A stretch of 64,000 nucleotides of DNA, from assembly GCA_013398175.1 (NCBI GenBank), contig VZRZ01004834.1:325811-389810 (forward strand), read 5' to 3'. The translations under genes and the position numbers were made by a program. The notes under the pieces were generated by a model that worked only from the letters and a program-made list of their open reading frames with translations, did not search any database and was not told the origin of the DNA. How positions within the stretch are numbered: the first letter of the stretch is position 1; the number at the start of each line of letters is the position of its first letter. The stretch is from Climacteris rufus (taxonomy: Eukaryota; Chordata; Aves; Passeriformes; Climacteridae). Shown one piece after another: positions 53,324 to 64,000 of the stretch.

Positions 53324-53634
53324 GTAATGTGGGTATGTAACTTGTGCCGAAAACAACAAGAAATCCTCACAAAATCAGGAGCCTGGTTCTATAACAGTGG
53401 ATCACACGCACCACAGCAGCCTGACCAAGAAGGTGTTAGAGCTCTGAGGAACGAGGAAGCACCTCAAGAGAAAAAAGCAAAGCTGCAGGAGCATCCGCAG
53501 TACCAAGGACCACCAGGTGACATATCCACACAAGCTTTGGACAAAAGCAGACCTCAAGGGCTCACAAGGCAAGACTCAATTAAGAATGGTTCAGCAGTAA
53601 AGCATCAAGTAACAAGTGACACAACATTAGACAG
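53324..53634 (+). CDS. RIMS2: RIMS2 internal exon: fourth CxxC pair of zinc finger and start of the linker
   Basis: This is the next constitutive coding exon of RIM2. It is 311 nt: 103 full codons plus two bases (AG) of a split arginine codon, so it starts in phase 0 and ends in phase 2. It opens VMWVCNLCRKQQEILTKSG. CNLC is the last zinc-ligand pair, so the finger is complete only after joining to the exon at 25756-25966. After the aromatic AWFYNSGS segment the protein becomes polar and low in hydrophobics (QQPDQ, NEEAPQEKK, LTRQDSIKNGS), as expected for the disordered, phosphorylatable linker between the zinc finger and the PDZ domain. The acceptor is weak: only a short, interrupted pyrimidine tract precedes GAACAG. 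The donor ACAG|GTAAGA is strong. The exon's own first bases, GTAATG, look like a donor. An upstream in-frame ATG at 53312 lies in the intron and is not a start. Confidence 0.96.
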
Positions 53635-55559
53635 GTAAGAAAGTGTTTAATTTTTATCCTGGTAAGACCTGCTGAATTTATGCTACAAATTTTATTTTTT
53701 CTTTTACGATGTTATTTTTATTCTGTAGCCTATAAAATATATATGGGGCATTTTGAAGCAGTACCTGAGAAGTCTTTTGTTGGTTTCAGATGGTCATAGC
53801 CAGTGTGCTCTTCATTCCTTCTCATTGAAAAAACCCTGGGACATGACAGTTGCAGTGTGACAGAGCTTGTCCATGTGCTTGCAACATTGTCTGTGCAGAA
53901 TGTTACCATATTTCTTTTGTGGTCACTAACTTTATAACAAAGTTTTAGTAATCCAAAATAGGACTCAAAAGGCAGTTTAATGGAAGACAGTGTCTGTTCA
54001 GACAACTGAATTAAAACATCTGGTAGTACTTGGACTATATAGTACTGAAGATGGTGAAATCTTTATGTAATGACCTGAGCCTTTTCATGGTTTCTTGCTG
54101 TTAGTTACTGTCGTTATTAGTATGAACGTTTTTTCCTTCACTGGTTTATGTCAGTGTTACTTGCATTGTTTGAAACTGTGACTCTATCAATGCTAATGTA
54201 AGATCCATTTTATCCAGAGACTGGAGCTGGAACTTCCCTCCTTTTTTCTTGATGTGATTGTACCAAAAAGCACCAGAAAAGTCTCAACCTCTGGCTAGGT
54301 TTTACTGGAACACAAAAATAAAAATGGTTTCACTGAATGAATTTAATTTATTCCTAAACAACACCAGAATAGAACTTTAAATATGGTGGGAAGGGAAAGA
54401 TGAGAGTGAGCTTGCTCAGGTGTTTCCATGGAAATGATACCCTCACATGCTCGAGAGAGACCTCCAACTGCCTTGGAATTTAGCAGCCAGAGCAGCATAA
54501 TCTGGCAGCTTTCCTCTGCTGCTCAGATATGACCTCATTCTGTGAGCTTGAAACAAATTAGACACATACAGTATCTTTTACATTTAGTATAACTGAAATA
54601 GTTTTCGTTTATTCTCACCTCTTGTATTCCACCATATTTTATTTCCTATTTTGGTCTTATATGAAAATAAATTGAATGTAATTAATCTAACCTTTCTTTT
54701 TTAATTTATTCTGCCGTTGCCGTTTGGTCTGATTTCAGCTGATGGTTTCAGTACTTATCTGTCCTGAGTGCTTGTCAGTTGTATGTGTAGTCTCTGAGAA
54801 ATACAGCTGGCACTCTAACTTGACACTAGGGAGCAGTAGAGACAGAGTCATTCTCTTGTGGTTCATTTTCTTCTCTTAATTTTGCCAGGAACTTGGTATC
54901 ATACATAACGTGATAGTCAAAAAATCCAAGCCCTTGTTAACAGCAACAATTTAACTCTGAAAGTGTTTTTATATTATATGCATGCAGAAATACAGAAGGG
55001 GAGAGGGAGTGATATGTAAATAAATATATAATTCAGATATGCCAAATGCCTTTACCCTAGGTAGAGTTAGATGATAAACATGGACAGTATAAAGTAACAT
55101 TTGCCAACAGGAAGAATGTAGACTTTGTGCCCGAAATCAGAACTATTTTGCTGATTGTGATCACTTCTATTCAATATATTGTTTAAGTCCAGATTGTTTT
55201 TCTAGTTTCTCTTCGTTTTATTTTGATAATAATACTGATATTTCCTAATTAATGTATACAAGTATGCTTAGAATATGATATGTATCATATGCTACTGAAG
55301 GATAGAGAGTCTTCTGAATAATTTTCTTCCCTAATGTTCCTCACATAGACTTTTTTTTCCTGGATCTGATGAAAAAGATTCCTCCATGATGCCCAGTCAA
55401 AGTCTTACTGGTCAAATGGGCTTTCAGAGGAGAATATCAACATATTGGAGAGAGGCTATCCCAGAATTCAAGGGTGGGGATAGGCTTTAACTTTGGATCT
55501 GTATATGCTGTGGTGCCACTGCTATTCTCATCAATAATACTGGGAAGACTTGCAATTTG

Positions 55560-56091
55560 TGTTGGTTTTGGCTGGGGTAGAGTTAATTTTCTTCTCAGTA
55601 ACTGGTATAGCATTGTGTTTTGGATTTGTGCTGAGCACAGGGCTGATAATACAGAGATGGTTTTGCTACTGCTGAGCGGAGCTTACACAGAGCCAGGGCC
55701 TTTTCTGCTTCTCATACTGCCAAGCTGGTGAGGAAGTTGGGGGTGCTTGGAAGGTTGGGAGGAGACACAGCCTGGACAGGTGACCCAAATTGACCAAAGG
55801 GATAGGCCAGACCACATGACATCGCTATCAGTAATTAAAGTGGGGTGAAGAAGGAGGAAGGGGGCACATCTGGAGTGTTGGAGATTGGCTTCCCAAATAA
55901 GTGTTACACCTGCTGGGGCCCTACTGTCCTGGAGATGGCTGAACACCTACCTTCCCATGGGAAGCAGTTAATTAATTTCTTGTTTTGTTTTGCTTGTGTG
56001 AGTGGCTTTTGTTTTCCCTATTAAACTGTCTTTATCTCAAGTTTTGATTTTTCTGTCTTTTACCCTTCTGATTCTCTCCCCCGTCCTGCAG
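55560..56091 (+). mobile_element. Bird LTR, 3'-truncated
   Basis: A sense-strand LTR starts with TGTTGGTTTTGGCTGGGGTA and matches a widespread bird LTR in its order of blocks: TTTGTGCTGAGCACAGGGCT, CTTACACAGAGCCAGGGCCT, TGGAGATGGCTGAACACCTA, CCCATGGGAAGCAG, then CTATTAAACTGTCTTTATCTC with ATTAAA as polyadenylation signal (56018-56023). The copy ends near CCCCCGTCCTGCAG, short of the usual CA terminus, so the 3' end is lost and no target duplication can be tested. No retroviral coding sequence flanks it. Confidence 0.85.
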
Positions 56092-56744
56092 TCCTTTATA
56101 CAATTGGGTTATTATGATTTGAATAGAAAGGTAAAATGTATTTTTTTGTCAAAGATTTTTTAACCTTTGCATCTTCCATGAATATTGCAGCAATCATTAC
56201 TTAGTAGTTCTTTAAATCAAGTATCATATATCTTATCTTGGTCATCTGGAGACAAGCTGGTCACAGAGTAAAGGGCAACATTCACTCCTCGAATCTCAAG
56301 ATCATCAATGTCCTTTCTGTCTCATGCCTTACAATGTCTTTTTTGGTTGTGCATTTTTGTTTTTCCATTTTTGAGTAGTAGTCGCCATAGTTCTTTTCCT
56401 GTTTTGTTTACTAGTATTATTCTTCATTAAAATTCTATTGTTTCAGCCATTAGACTAGTATTCTGTTTCTGTGATGTATGTGAGAGTTCCATTTGCAATT
56501 GATAGATCCCAAATTGTTTAGACAGATAGATAGGTAAATGATAATAGATCTTTGACTGATCTAAAAGTTGTTGCCTGAAAGAAACCTGGGATGATTTTGG
56601 ATTGCACATTCTCCAAGGACAATTTTCTTTTATTGGATCAATTACAGAAAAACGTAAAATGTGAAAAAAATGTTCAGAAACAAGTTGTACTTACCAAGAG
56701 CAGAAGAGTTTTCCATTATTAATTTTTTTTCCTAGTTCATATAA

Positions 56745-56985
56745 TAGAATCATAGAATGACTTAGATTGAAACCTTAAAATCATCTAGATCTAGCCCACC
56801 TGCCATGGGCAAGGACACCTTCCACTGGGCCAGCTTGCTCAAAGCTCCATCCACCCTGGCATTGAACACTTCCAGAGATGGGGCATCCACAGCTTTTCTG
56901 GACAACCTGTTCCAGTGCCTTACTACCCTCATAGTAAAGATTTTCTTCCTTATAGCTAGCCTAAATCTACCCTCTTTCATTTAAA
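56745..56985 (-). mobile_element. CR1 LINE 3' fragment
   Basis: It starts with TAGAATCATAGAATGACTTA, the complement of the CR1 tail with its octamers, and continues with the complement of the 'CACTGGAACAGG' block (GACAACCTGTTCCAGTGCC at 56901-56919). The minus-strand translation FRLAIRKKIFTMRVVRHWNR is the typical ORF2 tail of the family. It is only about 240 nt long. Confidence 0.92.
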
Positions 56986-59900
56986 TTCCTCATGACAGTA
57001 TTTGGAACTCTAGTATTTACAATGTGGACTATGGTGCTTTTCCTGCTTTTCATATAGTAAACCTATGGATAAGTCAGGGGCAGCAGGCACACATGTAGAA
57101 TTCAGTAAATAACCATGGTGTATTTGACATTGTTTGAGGTGAGACTAATGTAATCTGTACCACATGGAGGCTGCATGCTAAACACAGTTGAACTGTAACC
57201 ATATGCAGTGGTTTTCACAGACTTAACCTTGTGGCAAATTGTATGGATGCTGATATAGTGTAATGCTAGATTCCCTGAAAACTGCCAAATGATGTGAATC
57301 AAAGAAATAAAAAGTATTATTTTAAGTAATCCATGGTCTCAGAAGGCCCATTCTGAGGTTTGCTGAGCACAGATGGTAAATTTATGGCTGTAGTTCTTTA
57401 ATTTGCAGATTCACGTTAGTTCTGCATTAGGCAAAGGGGTCCTATTTTATTTTATTTTTATCAGAAACTTTCATGTAGTCTATTGTTCCCTAGACCTACA
57501 CTACTCATCATTCAATACATTGTGTTTTCTTTCTAGCAGGAAAATTATATGAACTGACATAATCTTTTTTTTTTCCATAGTGCTGGTACGAAGCCTTTTC
57601 ACTTGTTCTGTTTGCCTGAATTGTTAGATCTTTAGGTGCTTTTGCCATACTTGACTTGTAAAACAATTATTTTTCTTAGTCTTAGTAGGATCCATTGTAA
57701 AGCCCTTTCAGGAATTTTCTACATATGAACCCAGAGTTTTAAACTGTAAATATTATGTGACATTCCAGAGGTGTTGCTTCACAAACCTTTATTCTGTATA
57801 CATAGCTCTCTCAAAGTAGGAAACGACACATGCATCTTCCCAAAGCAAGGTTATGATGACACAACTATTAATATGTATCTGAAATGATTGTATGTAGTTC
57901 AGGTAGATGTAAATTATTCAGGGTTTAAAAAAATTATTATTATTTTCCCTAATCCATATTATATGAATCCAAAATGCTTTTCAAAATTTGAAAATTATAA
58001 CTTCAATTTAACAATATGTATTTGTCATGCCTTAGTGTGAGAAAAACATCATCAAGGATATTTTTCATGAGATTCAATGAGAAAAAGAAAGTGAAAATAT
58101 TGTGAGAAAGTTCATTTTTTTTGTGTCATGAGTCAATTTATACTTGCTACATCTATCAGAGGGTGAGCCATGTCACAAAAAGAGAATTGGTTCTTGGTAT
58201 CAGAAAAGATCATGATCTGTAAGCTCATGATTTGAAGCAAGACTAATAAATAAAGCTGCCTGAACCCTTTTCAGATTAACTGTAAGGATATGAGATTAAA
58301 TCATACAAACCAGAATGAAAACAACAAACTGAGAGAGTGAGCAGCTGCAGAGTTGCACAACAGCAGTATTTATTTTCCAGGCCAACAGACACAGTTAAGA
58401 TATATCCTACTTCCCTCTTCCTTGCCTTCTCTTTTCAGAGATACATATGTATTTAGGGTTTGTTTTCTATCAACCCTCTTATTTCAGAAAAAAAGAGGAT
58501 TTTTATGGTGGTTTCCACACACTGTTTAGTGGACTTGAAGATTGCATTTTATTCTGAGTAAGAAATGCAAACAAAAGTTGAGGCTACTTGGGTCTGAAGA
58601 TGCAGGATTTGTGCATGGACAATTTATGAAATGTGTCCGTGTGCTTTCCACATATAAAGGCTTTATTCTATTGTGCTACCAAAGGCAGTAGCATGCAAGT
58701 TGTTTCTTGTGTCCCTTTGCTTCTGTTCTTGGAGGGAATGCCAGTATGGCAGCATAGGCTCTGTCTTTTGGGACTGCAGCTGGGGATTTCAGGGTGTGAA
58801 CAGAGAGGGAAAAGAAAGACCAAAATAAGAGAGAAAAGGAGGGGAAAGGAAAAAGCAGGCATAAGTGAGATGAGAAACATGAAAGAGCAGCATGAATTAA
58901 AAAATGAAAATGTGTGTCCATCTGTTTCATATTTATATCTTTTTAAAATGAGTCTAATTTTTAGATCACAGACAGCTGACACTGAGAACAGCACTGATGG
59001 TAGTTTATTGCAATTTAAAATATGACAGTGTAACATTAAAGAGGCAGTCGATTACTTTTCTTTTGGAAAGGCTGAAAACTGGCCATTTATCAAGATTATA
59101 ACTATTTGTCTTCTTCAACACTTGTGAAACATTACTGCAGTGCAACCTCTGATTTTGATTGTTTCTATTTCTGAGTACCTGAGTTGATAGATTGCTAGGC
59201 CAGATGTCTTAAAAAGCCTTTTCTTGTACCTGTGGAGACTAAGCATTTTTGTAAGCAAAGTATTTTACTTGATTCTCAAGTAGAATAGAAGCATTTTAAC
59301 TTTTTTCTATTTTTTTTACCTGCTGATCTATTTAAAGACAGTAAGAAATATTAAAATTATTGTATAGAGACAGTATTTAAAATACGTGTGTTGGTATTGA
59401 AGTGTCAGACTGATAAAGCTGTGTGCAGATTTGTTCATGCTCAGAAGTATCCATCAAGGAGAACAGGGTCTCTAAACGTTTTAGAATTTTTTATGTAAGA
59501 CATAAAAAATTACGACTTTTTTTTTTTTAACATTGTTGACCACCACAGTAGCAAACCCCTCACAAATGTTGAGAAAGCGTAATTATATTCTTTCACTTCA
59601 TGAATAAATCTAATACTCCCTACAAGAATTTTGCAGGTTGAGTTTAAAATTAAATCACAATTCTTTTCCATGCATGACTGCAAAGAGCTCACAGTGACTT
59701 TCCTTGATGCTAGAATAGAATGCAAAGGGTTTTTTAGAGGTACCTTACAGTATTTTTAAGATATTAACTAAAAATGTAAGTGTTACAGGATTTGAACTGA
59801 ATATGAATAAGGTTTTATATTCATCTTCCTACTCCCATTTCAGCATTTTTTACCACTGTAATAGTCCTTGGAGCTATAAAGTAAACCCAGTGTCAATCTG

Positions 59901-62900
59901 AAAACTAGTCTCAGTAGTTTGACTTTGGTTTCTTGAGCTTTCATTTCATTGTATGCTTTCTATGATTCTTGAAATAATAGCTTAGAACAAATAAATTAGT
60001 TTCTTCTTCATGGACCTGTTCTTTTAATTATTTAATTCATCTGCACATAGGATTAAGGGTATGGATCAGCATTTCATGGCTGTTCCAGTTTTCAGGTAGA
60101 AACCGAAGTTAAGTTTATCTGCTGTCTCAATCTCAAATGACATTAAAAAATAATCTAATAATGGCCACAGGAAGCAATAGAAATTTATGGGAAGGCAGCC
60201 AGAGAAAATGCGGTATTTAATTATTGAGAAGTACCTTGGGTCCAAGAAAGTCAGAAATCCTTCAGTGCAGAATTTTTAATGAAATAATTAGACACTTATG
60301 ACAAAGATTAAACTACACTTGCTTATGAGGATGAGTAAGAACTTTGACATCATTTGTAATGCAGGGTCTCTGTAAAGAGTTCCTGAATGATATTTACATT
60401 GGATATTAACAGTCCAGACTACCTATAGTGGGTAGACTTATTTTTCTATCTCTCATTAATAGGTTGCCATGAGTTTTAGCATATGCATTCTACTCTAATT
60501 TCTGGAAAAAGAGGTGGAACTTTTCTCTCCATTACCTTTGCAGAACTGTCTGTCTTCTGAGAAATGAAACTCCTTGTGCAGTTCTCTTTGTCTCCTAATG
60601 TTGGTTTTGTGGATCTCATACTCACATGAGCAGTGTCAAGGCTAACACAACGTTCAGGACATGCAGCCACTCTGTGACTTCCCTGTGGTTTTTCTGAGCT
60701 GTGCGTTGCTTCCCTCCCTCCCCTTCTATTTTCTCTAACTGATCATGTTATATTAAAAGATACCTTTTACTGTTATTTTAAGGTCTGTCTTTGTCTAGCT
60801 GTAGAACCTGTATCGAGTAGCATTGGGACTCTGACCAATGGTAGATACAATTTGGGATCCTTTTTTTTAGAGAAAACTAATCTGTTTGGAGAGGAGAGAA
60901 AGAGAAGAGGAAAATTCTCTGTCTGTAGCAGAAGTAAACTTAATAAAACTGCCATAAACTTAGTCTAAAACTGCCATGTTCCGTGTCAAACACTAGAGTG
61001 TTTTAATTAAGCACATAAAAAAGATTTAATTCCAGCTTTAAGTGACAGTCTGAACTCAGCTGCAATAATTCTCTGCAGTGAGCTAATCTCATGTTGATTT
61101 TAGGGAATTTCATTTTCACAATTTGCAGTAGAGTGCCTGTTCAAAAATAATTCCATTGCAACATGATGTTTGTATTTTGCTTACTGTTACTGTTTTTTTT
61201 TTCCCTCAATTATTCATATTTGTTGCATGCTGCTTACTGAAAACTATGACTTACGAGTTGACTTTTCCCAATATTATGTAGAATAAACTCAGGAAGTCTG
61301 GATAATCAGTGTCAATATTTGGTTTCTTTGTAGTGCAATTTGGCCTTTCATTGCAATGTTAGGTTTCTGTATAGCACAGTTGTGTCTTTATCTGTGTTAA
61401 AGAAACGTTAAGAGCCTAAATCTGTAAGCATAGATAGCATTTGTATCAGAATATTGAACATTTTCATTAAGTACTGAGTCCAGGTAGCATTTATGAAACT
61501 AAATGTAGTTTTGCTTTTAACTAAATTGATCCTGTCAAACAGCAATATCAGGAAAAATTGCGAAAGTAACATTTTAAAATTTTTTTTAAAACTTGATGAG
61601 GCCAATACCTTTCTGGGTTGGGCATGTCTTCTTGAAGTGCAGTTTTGTTGGCCTTGCATAAACTTCAATGTTGGAGCTCACCGTGTGCTCATAATCCTTA
61701 GTTGTACTGTCCTCTGTTCTTTGAGGCTAAGTTGTCTTCAGAAGTACAAACAACAGAGTTTTTAAAATTTCATATTAAAAAAAAAATGGTGTGTGAAGGT
61801 GAATAAGATACATCTGTGGGCTGCAGCTGAAGGAAATTTCTAACATTTAGTAAAGAACTTCACTAAGTCAAGTTTACTGTTTCTAGCAGCCAAATGATTC
61901 TGGAATCTGCAGGAAGCAATTCAGTCAGTGGCCTTTTGTTTTCATACTTTTTACCATAGGTTTATAGACTGAATTATAACAAAAAATTGAGACTGCATAG
62001 TTGTTACTCGTGCAAGTTCTTTCTTTCACTCTTCCTTTGTGTCTTTAGAAGTCACAAATGGTAAAGAAATCACTTCTATAGTGCAATTTGGTTGTCACAT
62101 CTTTTACATAGTAAGATAAAAAGTTTAGTAATTGTCAATCTATTTTATTACGTTGGTTTTGAGGAAAAAATGTAGAAAACCCAGAAGAATGTATTAGTAC
62201 CAGGGTGACCATATTTTCACAATTAAAAGTTACATTATTAAGCAATACAGTTTTGTTTTCTACCTTGCCTTTAGCATAATTATTCTGTTTCTTTTTCTGC
62301 CTCTTCTTCAAGACAAATTGTTTAATCCCTTTGCCTACTCTGCAATATCCTTATCGAATTATTTATTTATTTAATTATTTTATTATCTCATTTATTTTGT
62401 GTATCACTATTTCTTTGTCACTGGTGTGAGAAACAAAACCAAAGTCTGGCTAGACATTGAAAATGCTTTCAAAGATACATCCAGATCTTTTTTCACTTAA
62501 CACAGACATTCTTTTCTCCTGTAAGCCAGTTCTTTTACTTTCCCCTTGCTGTAGTTCACTTCTGTTCGTCACTTTACAACCAACAATTCTGCAACTATTC
62601 CTGAGTGTCCTTTTAGTTTTGTGATGAAGTAATAGGACACTTCTTTCCCAGGCTTTGAGAAATCTTAATTTTTTGCCTTTCAGAAAAAGCAGACCTCTCT
62701 ACATTCTTTACTAACCAGAACGAAGACAGCCACAGACATTTTAAACGAATATTCCAGCAAAGTAGTGCAGTACAATGTCATTTCAAGTTAAGCAGAAAAT
62801 GTAGGTGACCTGAAGTCAGTGAGTCTTAAAGTGGAGTTTTAAAATCCAAGGTAATATCTCTATGTGACATGCAGTGGGTTGTGTGTATATGCATCTTGTT

Positions 62901-64000
62901 CTGACTTCCTGCACTATGCAGCACTGTGCCCTGTAATCATGCCTTGGTGTTTTTAGAAAATGACATCAGCAAGTGCCCAGTTCTGCAGCACTGAGCTTCC
63001 TGAAAATGCTATTAGGAACCTCAGTAAGTGTATCATCTTCATAGAATATCAAGAGGTTAAGTTGCTCCAAACACAGTTTTCCAAATTTCTGGTCCAGTGT
63101 TTTGTCAGCTGGTATCATATGCTTGAATTGGTCCCTAGATGTAATTTATCTGCCAAAGTAAGTTTCTATTATGCAGCTTGTAATAGGATGAAGCACAAAC
63201 TTTGCTGCAAAAAACCCATTTTCTTTGGTAAAAAAAAAAAACGGCAAAGACAAGAGTCTTTATGATAATGTTGTGATAGAAAGCAATGCATTTTAGCTGC
63301 AAGAGAATACATTTGTAATGACTTTGTGAAAATGCTGGACTTTAAGTGACTTCTTGGTGATCACTTAAAAAAATTTTAAAAATGCCCATCAAGGCAGAGG
63401 AGATTAAAGCAAAAAACCCCATCTGATTTGCATTATAATTCCAAATAAATTGGGAAACTTCAAGAAGATGTTGCATTCTAGAGTTCCAGATCAGCGCACA
63501 AACCTGATTTTTTATTTCAAGAGATAGATTAATTTTAATTGAATCTTTTTGACTCTGGCATGAGGTGCTGGGCTGACAAAAATTGACCTGCTTCAGTTGT
63601 AATCTTTGTGCTCCAGTTAGAACTGTGAAAAATATTTAAGCTGGAAGTAGAATCATAATTAGTTCAACAACCTCAACTCTTGAATATACTGACAACTCAA
63701 CATTTATTTCAGCAATTCCACCTCCTCAGTAGGATGAGATAATTGCATTGTATTCCTAAAATGGATGTGTAGTGATTAATCTTCCTGTACCACTCATTAA
63801 TAGGGTCTAGAACAAAGAGGTATTCTTGAAAGAAACCAAATTTAACTTGGATATGCATTTCTTATAAAACAGTGTATATTTTGGGTACTTTGCCTGTCTC
63901 ATATCTCAAGTAAATGCAATGAAGACTGAAGAATTTGCTTTCATTTACGAAATATATATAAATATTTGAAGCCAGAAATTTGATCTTCTGAATCAGGTAG

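Larger units (their letters stand above)
53635..64000 (+). other. RIMS2: RIMS2 downstream intron (5' part)
   Basis: This intron starts at GTAAGA and runs past the window end. The next RIM2 exon, which should complete the split Arg codon and continue the basic, serine-rich linker, was searched for by eye and not found. Contents are an LTR fragment (55560-56091), a minus-strand CR1 3' end (56745-56985), a purine-rich tract (about 58795-58880), A/T runs (59517-59529, 61193-61203, 63228-63240) and an ATTT-rich patch (62358-62395). The rest is ordinary AT-rich intron with no supported gene. Confidence 0.85.

Noticed and set aside
58633..59036. Open frames of 130 codons (+) and 122 codons (-) over the same bases
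   Set aside because: They are mirror images over a purine-rich tract lacking stop codons. No domain, no splice context and no resemblance to RIM2 linker sequence.
62957..63023. Exon-like segment with TTTTAG before and CTCA|GTAAGTG after
   Set aside because: 67 nt long, and in the phase required after the exon at 53324-53634 it hits TGA after one codon. It does not resemble the expected next RIM2 exon.
1..64000. Prokaryotic-type systems (operons, CRISPR arrays, toxin-antitoxin pairs, phage) and tRNA or rRNA genes
   Set aside because: The window has vertebrate introns, split exons and CR1 repeats. No regularly spaced direct repeats, no tRNA box A/B pairs with cloverleaf and no dense coding were seen.

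Overview
The window is vertebrate nuclear DNA, most likely from a bird and probably a neoavian. It is AT-rich and almost entirely intronic. It carries many CR1 LINE fragments of different ages and two bird-type LTR fragments. Only two coding segments can be identified with certainty. Both lie on the + strand and belong to one gene, RIMS2 (RIM2, regulating synaptic membrane exocytosis 2), a presynaptic active-zone scaffold that binds Rab3 and Munc13.

Layout. Positions 1-25755 are intron upstream of the first visible exon. They hold a broken minus-strand CR1 with recognisable reverse-transcriptase segments (774-2165), a CR1 3' end (4430-4618), an L2-like remnant (5455-5650), a minus-strand LTR (15320-16346), two more CR1 pieces (20170-20775 and 22064-22548) and an unexplained GC-rich island (23740-24130). 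The exon at 25756-25966 encodes the end of the Rab3-binding helix region and three of the four CxxC pairs of the RIM zinc finger. A 27.4 kb intron follows, and the exon at 53324-53634 supplies the fourth CxxC pair (CNLC) and the start of the linker. From 53635 to 64000 there is again intron, with an LTR (55560-56091) and a CR1 end (56745-56985). The first exon of RIMS2 and everything downstream of the linker (PDZ, C2A, C2B) lie outside the window.

The main candidate discovery is a 33-nt cassette exon at 29494-29526 inside the intron that splits the zinc finger. It has a good acceptor, a near-perfect donor (GGT|GTAAGT) and an open reading frame in the phase of the flanking exons. It would add 11 residues (DPTTTWETHKG) between the third and fourth zinc-ligand pairs. 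A UGCAUG motif lies about 115 nt upstream. Secondary candidates are a 19-nt exon-like segment at 50421-50439 that would act as a poison exon, and the exon at 53324, which begins with GTAATG directly after its acceptor AG and so resembles a recursive splice site.

No tRNA, rRNA, CRISPR array, intact transposon or second protein-coding gene could be supported. Family assignments come from reading translated sequence against remembered family features. No database search was run.
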